Assembly (NCBI RefSeq): GCF_954871325.1
Contig: NC_088775.1
Coordinates: forward strand, 64,643,561 to 64,707,560
Length of the DNA stretch: 64,000 bases
Direction of reading: 5' to 3'
Source of the DNA: Gordionus sp. m RMFG-2023
Lineage: Eukaryota; Nematomorpha; Gordioida; Chordodea; Parachordodidae
Under the pieces are notes generated by a model. The model worked only from the letters and a program-made list of their open reading frames with translations. It did no database searches and was not told where the DNA came from. Shown in pieces: positions 1 to 12,039 of the stretch (position 1 is the first letter of the stretch; each line of letters opens with the position of its first letter). The position numbers were made by a program, and so were the translations under genes.

Positions 1-779
1 ACTTACATTGACAAAAGGTCATGAAACTAATATAACTATCTGTTACCATTTTAACAATGTTTTATAGAATGGACTAATAAGAAATAATCTATAGGCCTTA
101 TCATAAAACTATATGGTAGTTAGAGCTTCCTCTTAGATAATATGATGGAAGCTAGATAAGTAATCGAGAAAATTATTGTATGATATTAAATTTCTAAAAG
201 ATTATCTTCCATTTTTAATGATACATAAACGACTACACAGTTGACCATTATTGCTTATCTAAAATATGCAATCATATGCTCTCACCAGCTGTAGTAATAA
301 TCTTAAATTACATAGCCACACAAATAATAGATGCTGATTAATTTGCAGTCCTAGCCATGACACTCACGATGGTAACCCATATCAGAATTTATTTTGTTAG
401 ATAAATTGATAAAACAAAAATACTAAAAACCTTTAGAAGAAATTATGCAAATATATTGAAGCCTTGAGTTATTTACATGGCAAAAATGCCATATTAGAAA
501 TGAAACATTTTGTAACTACAAAATAAGAACCAGAGTGATATCATGAAAGCAATTAGGATTTTATATATTATTGTCGCACCATCTCTAGTTGGTATATATT
601 ATATCTTAAAATAATAGTAGTTTGTAATAATATTAAAAATATATTCGTATTAAAAATTTAACTCAAATCTATATTCCGAAGAAGAAAAAAACTTCCTAAA
701 AACAAGTAAAAAAAGAGAAGAAAAGATATCTTGTAAGATGAATAATATGATACGCTTAATTTTAATTATATTGTAAATA
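1..779. other. AT-rich stretch, no gene seen
   Basis: No open frame with recognisable similarity, RNA gene or clear repeat end was found on either strand. The sequence is unstructured AT-rich DNA. Confidence 0.5.
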
Positions 780-1532
780 AATAGATGGCGTTAAATATTT
801 GTAAGCAATTTGTTATTTATATTTATTATCAAAAGCATTTATTAGTAAAATTTTAAAAATATTAACTGTAATATATTATATAACTGTCAGATACGTCTGT
901 AAAAGTGGCATTTTACGTAATATTTTATAAAAAATTATATATAATAGAGGATTATAAACTATATGTCTACATACTTTTTATAAATAAATCTCTTATACTT
1001 ATTTGGATTTGGACCTTGAAAATAATTTTAGGAAGAGACATGATAATTAAATTTAAAAATCAATAATATAGTTGTTTAGTGATTTTGAACTCGGCTAAAT
1101 TATTAAATTACTAATTTTCAATTTATAAATGATTATATATTTTTAATTAGGTATAATAATTTAAATAATAAAGGTCAATTAAGCTTCAACTGTTAATGCT
1201 AAATTAATGTTTAGTGAGTGATATTGTTATATTTTTAACATAGAATTTGATTGCAAGCTGATATAGTATAAATTATATGTAATAATCTAGTCTAATAATT
1301 AAAATAGTATTCATTTAATAAAAATTAAGATAGTCTTATTAATTTTTTAATAAAATTAAATCTATATATTACTCATAGAATTATAAAAGAAATTATTCAG
1401 AGGGCAATTAAAAACATTTATTTCTAGCTCAAGGGGATATTAAGGAGCCATTAAAAAAAAATTTTGCTTCAGTGGGCTATTCAAACTTTTCAGGGGGCTC
1501 AAGCCCCTGCCCCCCCCCTAGCGACGCCACTG
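780..1532 (-). mobile_element. Non-autonomous hAT-like element, one end preserved
   Basis: The right border reads, on the minus strand, CAGTGGCGTCGCTAGG followed by a G run and CAGGGGCTTGAGCCCC, the kind of terminus seen on ZMYM-type hAT elements. The interior at about 780-1000 matches, in reverse orientation, the block at about 17930-18200, with shared landmarks such as ATGTCTACATACTTTTTATAAATAAAT. No matching left terminus or 8-bp duplication was found, so the left boundary is only the limit of the shared block. No coding sequence was seen. Confidence 0.5.
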
Positions 1533-1701
1533 ATAAAAAGTTTAAAAAACATTGAGAAATAACAAAATAAATGTAAAACGATTTTATTCACATTTTTACT
1601 ATTATTATGTATATGTCCATATCGGGATATGGAATCCATGGTTTTATATAGACAATACACAAAAATTTATGGCAAAAATTAACTGTAATTTAAGAGTTAG
1701 C

Positions 1702-1876
1702 TATTTTGCGCACGCCGTAAAACATTTCAGGTCAAAATATATAAAAGATTCTTTTGGTGCTTTTTGTTTTATCAACGTATTGCTCATAGCTTGAATCGTA
1801 GTGTCATCAGCCATGACAACATAACTTTTCATTATTTGAGAAGCTATGTAATTTAAAATTTTCCTTGCTGCTGAGA
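1702..1876 (-). pseudogene. hAT transposase fragment (KIAA1586/ZMYM-like)
   Basis: About 57 codons read on the minus strand without interruption, ending in a stop. The peptide includes KILNYIASQIMKSYVVMADD followed by ESFIYFDLKCF. In hAT proteins of the KIAA1586/ZMYM kind a helix is followed by a strand ending in an acidic catalytic residue (often DES or DET) and, some 25 residues later, by a hydrophobic FFLDLVEL-like strand; the spacing here fits. No zinc finger or C-terminal dimerisation domain is attached, so this is an isolated dead piece. Another hAT-related RNase H fold fragment is possible. Confidence 0.4.
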
Positions 1877-1892
1877 CCATTTGATTTTATGA

Positions 1893-3017
1893 TTTAGGTG
1901 CGCAATAATGCACATCTTTTGTTTCTTTCATTATTCATATTTATCAAATTCTCAATGTCAGATTCTAATTATTTTCTTTTTTTACCTATATCTAGTATGA
2001 TTTAAAAAACTTACTATATTTAAAATGTAAACTTAGTTGATTAGCATTTTGTTTATTGTTATTACTTAGTTTAAGTAAAAAATTTTCCTATTCCTGAATT
2101 CTTTTAATTTCTCATATTGGAAGAGGTATTATAAATTTAGTGATAATTTGTTAGAATTGATTAGTAATTTGGAAAATGAAATACGGCTCACACATTAATC
2201 ACAGTATTAAATTATATTTTCATTTTGCAGTAATGTAGAAATATACTGTAATATACTATTTAGACATTATGAATTATTATATCGTCAATTAGACATGGTT
2301 GTAATGATTATATACATATTTATGATTTAATATAATATTGGTTGAGGTTAACTACCTAACATCCATATCATCTATTATAATGTGATATCTGTATTTATAT
2401 TTATTTTCATATCCTGCCTTTTATTTGTATGTGTTATATGGATGAATAAATATTGCTTTTCTATTTTTAATAATTTTATTATATCAGTAAATATTCAAAT
2501 AAAGTAACATATGACCGAAAAAAAAACTAATAAATGGTTATATTTTTATTTAATTAGTGATATTATAATAATTTTATTTTTAAATAATAAATGGTTATAT
2601 TCATTTTTATTTAATAGTATTGTTATTAGAAAAATTTCTAAAAAAAATTAAATCAGTAAAATTTTCTAAAAAAAATATAAATCGGTGAAATTTCTAAAAA
2701 AATATCTATATATAAAAAAATATAAAAAATTTTCATTGGAGGCTTTTCAAGCTTTCCAAAGTGTGATTTGGTTGTCAAAGATAAGAATCAGGAATCGGAA
2801 CCATGATGTATAACGGTAATCCGATTATAATTAATGCGCCTTAATTAGTTTTTTCTTAAAATAAAATTGAAATGGCTTAAATGTTTCTTAATAATAGTGA
2901 CCTCTCTATTTTCTTTATTATTTTTTGGCTAATGTCTTTAAGAATTATCGATATTAGGCGCCGATTTTTGCAATCATTATATTTCTAAACTATAAATAAT
3001 TGCATTAATATTTATAG
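1893..3017. other. AT-rich intergenic DNA, no gene seen
   Basis: Low-complexity AT-rich sequence with short local repeats, such as the TAATAAATGGTTATAT motif repeated near 2530-2600. Nothing else can be supported. Confidence 0.4.
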
Positions 3018-3095
3018 TAGAGATCTGCAAATGGGTCGGGCTTTTATTTAAAAAAATTTGGGGCTGGGTCGGGCCTTGGAAACTTTTTTAAATAT
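3018..3095 (+). mobile_element. Isolated hAT-type terminus with GC-rich subterminal repeats
   Basis: AGAGATCTGCAAATGGGTCGGGC is followed by GGGTCGGGCC motifs separated by A/T runs. The same arrangement (AGAG-pyrimidine-CTGCA, then GGCCCGG repeats) marks the complete hAT at 47936-49714 and the MITE at 55033-55463. Only one end is recognisable and no 8-bp duplication could be paired with it. Confidence 0.45.
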
Positions 3096-3856
3096 ATCTA
3101 AATTTATAAAATTTATGTTGAATTTTTATGTAAAATAAAAATATTTTATTTTATTTATAAAAACAAGACGCCATATAACATATGTCTTTTATTTTGAGTA
3201 ATTATAAAAATTAATTTATAAGGTCACTAATTTATATTGATAAAATTGCATTAATTTTTATCATTATAAATTACATTAATATTGAATTTATAATATAAAA
3301 TTCAAAATCTATGAAAATTCTCAATTTTTTTAAAAAAAGAATCTGATTTATAAAAAATATTCCCGTAAAATTTGAATTTATTAGCAACAAACAATAAGTT
3401 GTAGCATTTTTAATTTAGTTATATATATATATATAATTATATATGTATCTAAATTCTTCTTTATAGATCCTTACCAATCAATCAATTTAATGTCTAAGAA
3501 AATTTTAATGGGTACAAGTGCAAAATGGAATATCAGGAGAAATGTCCTATTGGATTAACATGCATGGTAATGTTAGAAAGTGTAATCTTAAAAGATTCAA
3601 TTATTATCATATTTAAATAGAATAGAAATACATGAATTTATTTATTTGATCTAGTTATCTTCGAATTCTTAGACGTGTCTAGGATTTTCCCTAGAGGGAG
3701 GCTATTATGTGGGAGTTTTTCTCTAAATGGAGGTCTTTAGAATGGTATATTTAAAAAATAATTTTGGTTCATCACTATTTTAATATATGCTTTTTTCTAA
3801 AAATTCTGAATTATAGTCGTTATTTAAAAAAAATATTTATTTTTACTTATTTTCTC

Positions 3857-4010
3857 TTTATTGTTTATAGTGATATATTGTTTAAATTTTGCGGGAAAGG
3901 GGGTGGAGAGGGACTGTTTGGAGAGAAATGTTTATTAGCTCAATATGATATAACAGGCAAATTTCCGAGAGAAATTTCCCACATCTACCCCTTCCCCCTT
4001 GATAAGCCAT
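3857..4010. repeat. Dispersed repeat, inverted relative to 7670-7810
   Basis: The segment with GGGAAAGGGGGTGGAGAGG, a TGTTTATTAGC-like core and AACAGGCAAATTT is matched in reverse complement at about 7670-7810, where GAACAGGCAAATTTGCGATG sits beside a long G run. It is probably a decayed terminus of a G-run-bearing hAT family. The 115-codon open frame across it shows no protein similarity and is treated as chance. Confidence 0.35.
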
Positions 4011-4644
4011 TGAAATTCATAAAATCATTTGATTCTACAGTGGATTTTAAATTTATTCTAAAAGAATGTACCACAAATTTGGATGTGAAATCCAATGATT
4101 TTATAAATTAGGAACACTTCTCAAAAAAATATGCACAATAAATTATATCAAAGATTTCCAATAACGATCTTCCGATATTAGTAACATTATATACATTATA
4201 TATTTTTACCATATTTTCGCCGTACTGTTAAACCCTAGATTTCAAAAGTTAGATATCGGGAATAGTTATCTTAAAGAAACATATATCACTCATGTTCAAT
4301 TTTTTGCCATTATGTCTCCAAAACTAGAGCAAGTTATAATAAAATATAATGAGCGCTGGTGAAAAACGATATTCTGAAAGAGGTTAACCTCCACTCACAT
4401 TAGATGAATAGATTTTTAGAAAATGAAACTTCCTAGACTTTCAGCCTTAGCCAGAGAAAGACTATGTTTCAACTACAAGCATGAGCGTGTTTTTTCCAGG
4501 CGCTTGGTTTACTTTAAATTCAAAACGATCCTCAATATGGTGAAATAAAATAAAATAGTTTTTTACATGTTATATGTTATATGTTATAATTATAATTTAA
4601 TAAAATATAATCTACATATATAATCACCGTAATCAAGAAATGAA

Positions 4645-4800
4645 CGTTTTCGTATATCCTTATTGTTAATTTTTATTTTTCTTATCAACTTTCCTATCTC
4701 CTTAATGTTAATTTTTATTTTTCTTATCAACTTTCCTATCTTCTTAATGTTAATTTTTATTTTTCCTATCAACTTTCCTATCTTCTTAATGTTAAATAAA
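4645..4800. repeat. 42-bp minisatellite, about 3.5 copies
   Basis: The unit containing TTAATGTTAATTTTTATTTTTC and ATCAACTTTCCTATC repeats with a 42-bp period. Because 42 is a multiple of three, the minus strand stays open as a short periodic peptide, which is an artefact. The array abuts the downstream side of the tRNA-like SINE head at 4850-4921 and may be its tail. Confidence 0.75.
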
Positions 4801-4849
4801 TCGATGGAGACTATATCTCTCTAATGTTAAATTTTAAGAAAATTTTTTG

Positions 4850-4921
4850 TATATAACGGGATTCGAACCCATGACTTAACGATTCAAAGGAAAACGTTCT
4901 TCCCACCCAGCCACCTTCTAT
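4850..4921 (-). repeat. tRNA-derived SINE head or tRNA pseudogene
   Basis: On the minus strand an A-box-like TGGCTGGGTGG is followed about 40 nt later by a perfect RNA polymerase III B box, GGTTCGAATCC, inside a T-stem-loop GGGTTCGAATCCC. Spacing matches a tRNA promoter, but I could not draw a convincing full cloverleaf with paired acceptor arms. A short tandem tail follows on the transcript's 3' side. That pattern fits a tRNA-derived SINE better than a working tRNA gene. Confidence 0.5.
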
Positions 4922-5091
4922 ATTAAATTTTGTAATATAATCTCTTATATATGTTATTGTTATATGATTTTATTTTTATTGGCTTATTAATTTTTATTTT
5001 TATTGGCTTATTAAGCTCTTATTTTATTGGTTTATAGTTATTTATATTATTTCATTTTAAAATCAACCATTTTTTATTTTAATTAAAAAAA

Positions 5092-6190
5092 TCGTAACGA
5101 AATGATTACAACAGGACATAATAATACATCTGCCAAAAGCCCCAAAATATAGGAGACAGTAATTAAAAAGATGTTTAATTTTTATAGATATTATTACAGA
5201 ATTAATCACCACCAGGCTGGCACAAGATTTAAATCATGTTTGAGCTTACCTCTGGTTATCAGAAAATAATTTTAAAGTCTCAACTGACCCATACTCAATC
5301 TGCATTTCACATGTTGATATTAATAACGAAATGATTACAACAGGACATAATAGTATATCTGCCAAAGGCCCCAGCATATAAGAGACAGTAATTAAACAGA
5401 TGTTTAATTATTTTCTTTTTTAACTAAGCAAACTTTATTTATTAATTTGAGATTCTTAAGATACAGAATATTTAAAAATGTAGGTAGATATTGATAAATT
5501 GGTATTGTATGTCCATTTCCAAAGTTCAAATATTGTATGAGATAAAATTTTTATACTGGCATATTTTGGGGTGGTAATATGAGATAAATTTTTATTTTTC
5601 AATTGGCTAAATATAATTTATTTTTATTTCAATTGGCTAAATATATTTTAAATTTATTTGTTAAATCTAATTTATGAATACAACAGGACATAATAGTACA
5701 TCTGCCAAAGGCCCCAAAATATAGGTAGGACACAGTAATTAAAAAGCTGTTTAATTTTTATAGATTACAGAATAAATCACCACCAGGTTGGCACAAAATT
5801 TAAATCATGTTTACCTCTGGTTATCAGAAAATAATTTTAAAGTCTCAACTGACCCATACTCAATCTGCATTTCACATGTTGATATTAATAACGAAATGAT
5901 TACAACAGGACATAATAGTATATCTGCCAAAGACCCCAGTATATAAGAGACAGTAATTAAACAGATGTTTAATTATTTTCTTTATTAACTAAGCAAACTT
6001 TATTTATTTATTTGAGATTCTTAAGATACAGACTATTTAAAAATGTAGGTAGATATTGATAAATTGGTATTGTATGTCATTTCCAGAGTTCAAATATTGT
6101 TTGAGAATACTGGCATATTTTGGGGTGGTAATATGAGATAAATGTTTATTTTTCAATTGGCTAAATATAATTTAAATTTATTTGTTAAAT
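5092..6190. repeat. Tandem duplication of a roughly 570-bp unit
   Basis: Two diverged copies (about 5092-5670 and 5675-6190) share long landmarks: ATGATTACAACAGGACATAA, ATCTGCCAAAGGCCCCA, CACCACCAGG-TTGGCACAA and ACTGACCCATACTCAATCTG. Each unit also contains a shorter internal repeat that starts ACGAAATGATTACAACAGG. There is no coding capacity. The duplication lies directly upstream of the Helitron helicase fragments and may belong to that element, but this is not shown. Confidence 0.65.
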
Positions 6191-6342
6191 CTAATTTATA
6201 ATAAGTACTTAGGATTAGTGAGGAAAGTCAATTTTCTGGCATGGGAAGATATTGATAAATAGGTATTTTAAACTATTTGCGAAGTTCCCATATTGTGGTT
6301 GAGATAAAAAAAATTTTTTACTTTCATAAAATCTTTATGTAA

Positions 6343-6600
6343 GGAGTTAATGTTTTACAGCGACATGCTTTTGATCAGGTTATCCTGTCTATTGCCGATA
6401 CCTCAATTACTACCAGATTCTTCTATATAGATGCTCCTGGTGGATCAGGTAAGACGACATATTTTTACAATACTCTACTACACTATCTTAGAGGACAACA
6501 AAAAAATGTCTTACCCTTTGCTACCACAGGAATATCCTCCATACTTCTAACCTGTGTAGATTGTCCTGGGTTCAAACGATTTTTATTTTCCATCTCCTGA
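6343..6600 (+). pseudogene. Helitron Rep/helicase fragment (Pif1-like helicase motif I)
   Basis: The plus strand encodes LQRHAFDQVI, then FFYIDAPGGSGKTTYFYNTL and LPFATTGISSILL. This matches the start of the Pif1-like superfamily 1 helicase domain of Helitrons: an N-terminal LN-x-x-Q-x-x-A-F motif, Walker A with the GGSGKT nucleotide-binding loop, then the ATTGIAS motif Ia. The frame closes just after the motif that normally continues toward the Walker B box. Rolling-circle nuclease motifs and Helitron ends were not found. This is a decayed internal piece. Confidence 0.75.
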
Positions 6601-6659
6601 CCCTATCACTCAATCTAATTTATATGACCCAATAATAGAAGCAGATGTCGCAATGGTAA

Positions 6660-6762
6660 TGTTAGCCAATCTAAATGTTTTACAGCGACATGCGTTTGAT
6701 CAGGTTATCCAGGCTATTAACGATACCTCAATTACTACCAGCTATCTTTATATAGATAATGG
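6660..6762 (+). pseudogene. Second, diverged copy of the same Helitron helicase start
   Basis: Beginning with NLNVLQRHAFDQVI and ending near YLYIDN, this repeats the first 30 or so residues of the fragment 300 bp upstream, at somewhat lower similarity, and lacks the Walker A loop. The sequence between the two copies may include further helicase residues (a stretch ending IEADVAMV). Two partial copies in the same orientation suggest local duplication of the helicase exon or two nested insertions. Confidence 0.6.
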
Positions 6763-6779
6763 GAAAAAGAAATACTTTT

Positions 6780-8340
6780 AATCTCCTTATTTAATGGAAT
6801 TTACTTCCAAATTTTAGAAAATTCACTGAATGTTCTCAAAAAAAAATTTCCTGTAATAGTTCATGATTTTTTTATTCCCGTCATTCTTGATGGGTTATCA
6901 ACTAGTATAATATAATCAACTATGGCAAAAGTTAAATAAATATAGTATTAATTTTAGCGTTTGTGCAAAAAATTATAAAATTGGAAAAATATTTATCAAG
7001 ATTGAAAAATCTCTGTGCACAGCCTCGCCATCGCCTTTAGTTTTGAAACAAAAAGCCACCGTCGTCGATTTTTTTTCACATGTTTTATTATTGACCCTTA
7101 AGGTAGTTTGCTCTGCTCTATTTAAAAAGGGGAGACAGGGGATAATTTTATTTTGAGGCGGGTTTTTTCTTATCAAATAATTTTAAAACGAATAACTTTA
7201 TGGTTCTAAAAAATTTTCGCAAAAAATTGCTCTTAAAAATTTTTAAATTTTTGCAAATCATGAAAATTTTTAAATGAAAAATTTATAATTTAATATGCAA
7301 TTGATTTAAAATTTTGAACCGGATGAGACGGTTCTGTTCGTTTTTTCATATGGGTTTAGTGGGTTATCGTTTCAGGAATTATAACGGTTTGTTCTGGTTC
7401 GGGTTACATCTAAAAATGTCAAAAAATTGATAATTATAAATTAAGTACACTTAACTAAAATTTGTATGAAAGATTAGTTTACATCAACTAAAAATATAAA
7501 TAATAATAAGGTCGAAGAAAATTTTATTTTGGTTTTATTAAATATAAAGATAGATATTAAAAGGATTTGTATTATTGAGCAAATGTGATTTCAAGTTAAT
7601 TTTAGTAATCTTTTGGAGCCCTAAAAAAAATAAAAATCACTATAAATTAAGAGGAACAAAATCAGGGGGGGGGGGGGGGGATTTACCCCTCATCGCAAAT
7701 TTGCCTGTTCTCGTAAACATCATCTGCTAATAGAAATTTCCTTTCTACACTTCCCCACCCCCCCCCCTTCTCCCCAAAAAATGTTTACAATAAATATATC
7801 ACTATAAATACTAATTTGAAAGAAAAATTAGTAAAGTTATGAACTTTTAAAAACAACTATAATTCAAAATTTTTAGAAAAAAACATTTTTTATTAAAAAA
7901 AGTGAAAATCCAATATTATTTTCATAAAAGTCAATATTGCCAAAGGACTTTGGCCTAAAGATCTCACCTAACTTTATAATGCTCCCTTCCCCACCCCCTT
8001 AGCAAAATCCTGAATAAGCCTAATAATTGAGCCTAGTTCTAAAGTTCACGATAAAATTGTTTTAAATTCCCAGTATTCTATACATACTCGAGTATATTTC
8101 TGGTCAAATCAGATTTTTAAAATTTTAAAATTGCTCTCAGTAGATGATTTAAAATAAAGAGATTTCGAATCTCCATTAGTTCCATATCCCATTACAACAT
8201 AAATATATATAGTTTGAAGTGCTCTGATGTTTAAGTTTGGGTGAAATAATTTTTTTAAAGCGGAGTGCATTTATAATTACTAGATTTTTTACACAATTGT
8301 TTATAGGTTATTAATGATAATTAGATTATCATTGAGGCAA
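6780..8340. other. AT-rich region with G/C homopolymer runs, no gene
   Basis: It contains a run of G at about 7666-7680 and a C-rich run near 7745-7765 that form part of the repeat also seen at 3857-4010. A subterminal-looking patch near 7318-7410 has GAACCGG and GGTTCTGTTCG motifs. The minus-strand frame near 6973-7176 has no recognisable protein features. Confidence 0.4.
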
Positions 8341-8465
8341 TGGAAGTTATGAAAATCAATGATTTGGATCGGGCCTAATTTTTTTTTGAATCGTCCGGCT
8401 CTTGTTCGAGTGAATATTTTTTTATTTGTTTCGAAAAGCTTGGCCCAAAATAAAAATAAAATATT
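8340..8465. mobile_element. Fragment of a GC-rich hAT subterminal region
   Basis: GATCGGGCC, CGTCCGGCTC and GCTTGGCCC motifs separated by A/T runs resemble the subterminal repeats at 12230-12637, including the shared stretch ATTTGT-TCGAAAAGC-TGGCC. No terminal CAGAG motif or target duplication could be assigned. Confidence 0.35.
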
Positions 8466-8469
8466 TGTC

Positions 8470-10940
8470 TTAAAATATAAGAAATTAATTTTTTTTCAAT
8501 ATAGTATTTTAAATTTTTGATCATTCTACAAACAGAAAAAAAATATAGGCGCCTTTTCCTTGCAAAAATTTTATATATATCTGTTGCATTTTTGCGTTAC
8601 AAAAAAATGCATTATTTAAATTGTAATAAAAATAATGTTTTATTAAAATTGTAATAATATTCAAACAAAAATAATGTTTTATTAAAATTATTAAGTTATT
8701 ATTTAGATCCCCGTCTATGTAAATGAGATGAAAACGCGTGATATTTGTAGATTTTTCATACTTAAAGAGTTTTAACAAGTGGGATGATAAACTTTTATTT
8801 TTTTCGCTTGGAAGATTTTTAATTTTTACTTTTTTATATGACTTAATTTTTACTTTTTATTTTTATTTTATTTTTCTTTTATTTTGATTATGTTTTTCAC
8901 TTTGTATTTTATTATAGTTATTTATTTAATAAAGATTTAGATTCATATTTTAGTATATATTTTTATTTTATATTTAGGTTCTTAAGTTCACAATCCAAAA
9001 ACCTCCAATTGTGACAATATCTAATTTATTTTAAAATTTATTCCTAATATTAGCTTCGCCTATGCCAAAATTATTTTTGCATATCTATTATGAGAATAGT
9101 CAACTTTTTGACAAATTTATAAAATTGGCAAGTTACTTGTGGGAGGTGTGGGACAGCAACAACCAACATTTTCTAAATTTTTCTTTCCACTGCCAAATTT
9201 TTGATCACAAAAAAATGTCGGAGGACATGGTGCACCTTGAGGTCCAGCGCATGATATACCAATTATAGCTACTGAAGGGAGACATTGCACACAAACTTAA
9301 TTAATATTATTATTAAAATATCTAAAAATTGGGGAATTATAATTATATTTACTATTTATATTGTATAATAAATATTTCTTAAATTGAATATAATTATAAA
9401 GGTAAAGGCTTTATTTGGTTGCAGAATGATTAATAATGCTTACAAATTGAGCAGACGTGACATAACACGTTTGCGTTTTATGCAAGAAAAGGTTTACCAA
9501 TTTGCACGTTACCATTAAAAATACATATTCAAAATAAAATGCAAAACGAAAATGCTTCATTAAAATTTGGGGTAAATCAAAAATATAAAAAGAATCTAAA
9601 ATTTCATTATAAAATTTAGAACATAATTCGACAAAAATAAAATATTCAGAAAAAAAATTGATTGTTTTCTAAATAATTAATAAATTAAATTTTCATAACC
9701 AAATTTTGGCATTAAAAAAGTTATATACTTGGAACTCTGCTTCGCATAAATCCAGTACTATCAATTTGAGATAAATGCAAGATCTATTAAATATATAACC
9801 ATATAACACTAAGATATGATATATTTCTAACAGGTGTCGTTACTTCTTATAATGATTAGGTGCTAAAATATTAATTTTCTTGATTTAGACATGCATAAAA
9901 TAAACGTTTTACTCAAGAATAAAATAATGTAGGTATTCTCAAACCTAATTTAAGCGTGTAAAATACATTTTTCTCTCTTTCTAGCGATGCCAATGGTTGA
10001 GATATAAATTATAAGAACTAGAATAATGTTTGATGATTAATACTTACATTTATTCCAATGAATTTGAGGAAAAGTATATTTTTCAGACAGGACATATAAT
10101 AGTTCTTCATTCTCGTTTTAAAATTTTTGTATAAAAAATTATTGTTTCTCCACAAAGGACTGGATTAAAAAATAAAAAATATCATAAAATATTATTTTGT
10201 TCCAATCAACGATAATGAAAACCGTTATTGCCCTAATTTATAATTTAATAAAAATTTAGAAAACCCATGAATTATGTTAAATCAATTTTTTTTTCTCCCC
10301 CCCCCCTACCTTTTTAATTGATTTAATAAAAGTGTTTTATTGCATTTAAGGACATCAGATCTAACGAGCTATAAAAATAAAAATAAAAAAGAATATTATA
10401 AGGAAATAGAATCTAGGTAAAAGTTATTTATATTATATTTATTTTTTTTTAAAAAAAAAGGAATATCATGACAATGATTAATATTAATTTTAAAAAATTT
10501 CTTTTCATATCTTACACCTATATTTAACACTCATATATATTTATCTTTAAAATAAATTTTGTTGTGAATTAGTATTCATATAATAAATTATATTTTTGAG
10601 TAAGAAGATATAAATTTAAAAATAACAATGAACAGGGGCATAGCACATCTCCCCAATATTGCTGATTTTAATTTCGTTTATTTTCTCCCGCAATCTGAAG
10701 CATAAATTTATTAAGACTAATAACTATTTCTAATACACAATTTTAAATTAATGTGAACATTGGAATAGATAAGCATCTGATAGCGCTAATTAAGATAATT
10801 TTACTTATTAATCCTAATCAGTTTGCAAATCACATAAAGAAACCGAGTAATAAACAAAATAGAAATAATGATGCTTCGATTTAAGAGTAAAATGAACCGA
10901 AATTTTGAGAACTCTTATTTTGAAAAGTATATTAAATTAT
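8470..10940. other. Mostly AT-rich DNA, no supported gene
   Basis: The only region unlike its surroundings is about 9208-9290, where a short frame (MSEDMVHLEVQRMIYQL) is markedly more GC-rich than its neighbours and is followed by an in-frame stop. It could be a remnant exon, but I do not recognise it. A block at about 10700-10755 is shared with 54718-54775. Confidence 0.4.
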
Positions 10941-10944
10941 TAAG

Positions 10945-11465
10945 TAGGGCTTAATTATTTTTTATTGCTTTAATCTATTTGGTAAACGAATATCAACCGA
11001 TTCAATCGATATTTGTTATTCGATTTTATTCGATTAATATTTTACTAATATGTATAGCATATTATTCGATGAGAAAATTCAAATCGAATACAAATAAGGA
11101 AAATATATTATCTACCAAATAATTTTTTTTACCTATTATTAGTAACTGTTAGAAATTATTCAATTTTTTGTAAATATTTTAAATTGTTCATTAATATTCT
11201 AAATTTTGAAATTATTTTAAAGTATTTAATATGTTCTTTGAGGAACATTTTGTTATTTTACTTTTCTTCCACATATATAAATCACTTTTTAAATTTTAAT
11301 AATCTATTTTTTCATTTTTGAGATTTAATTTTCGAATTTAATCAAATATTAGACGACAAATAATGTTATTATTGAAAACGAATAAGTAACATATAATTAG
11401 TACGAAGACGAATAATAAAAATATTCGATTAGATTTGTATTTTTGTAGGTTTATATAGATGGGTT
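10945..11465. mobile_element. Probable hAT-like MITE with ATTCGATT subterminal motifs
   Basis: The outer parts carry several copies of ATTCGATT or TCGAAT-type octamers in both orientations (for example at about 10990-11040 and 11400-11440) around an AT-only centre. This is how short hAT-derived elements keep transposase-binding motifs. Exact ends and target duplication were not found, so the boundaries are approximate. Confidence 0.3.
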
Positions 11466-12039
11466 AAAGGAGAAAAAAATTATTTTTTAAAAAATGCCAA
11501 TTGGCATCATACCAGAAGGAAAATATTGAAGTTTTAAATATGTGATTTGCATTAATATTTAGTGATTTACATATTAATTCTTCAATCAATTTCGACACCC
11601 CAAAATGGTAACGGAATTATAAGCCAGATAAAAACTATGATAAAACGCCTTAAGAGTGAAGTAAGCCAAACTACTGGAAGCATTAACTCTGAAACCTATA
11701 TAAAAAATGATTAGTAGTATATTTCAGTGCTTCTACCCGTTTGGTAGATAGTTTAAAGAAAAACGCATTATTGGCACTCTAAGAAAAAATTACATGCAAA
11801 GCCTGCCTGATAAGTGCATACATCAATCAGTTTTTCCAGTGAATAAATAGAAATCAGTTATAAGCGAAATAAAAACTATAGTGGCAACCTTAGACTGAGT
11901 TACTTTCAAAGGGGAGATGCTTAAACTCGTGAATTTATTTATAAAATTTGAATCTGGGTTATCCTCTAAAAAAAGACCTCGCCTTCGCATAGAAAGTTCA
12001 CAAACATTATAAGTAAAATTTTTTTTACAGGATGATAAT

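Noticed and set aside
3764-4111. 115-codon plus-strand frame
   Set aside because: It spans a repeat shared with 7670-7810 and shows only AT-rich residue bias. No motif or homolog is recognised.
4590-4772. 60-codon minus-strand lysine/isoleucine-rich frame
   Set aside because: It is a product of the 42-bp minisatellite, whose period is a multiple of three.
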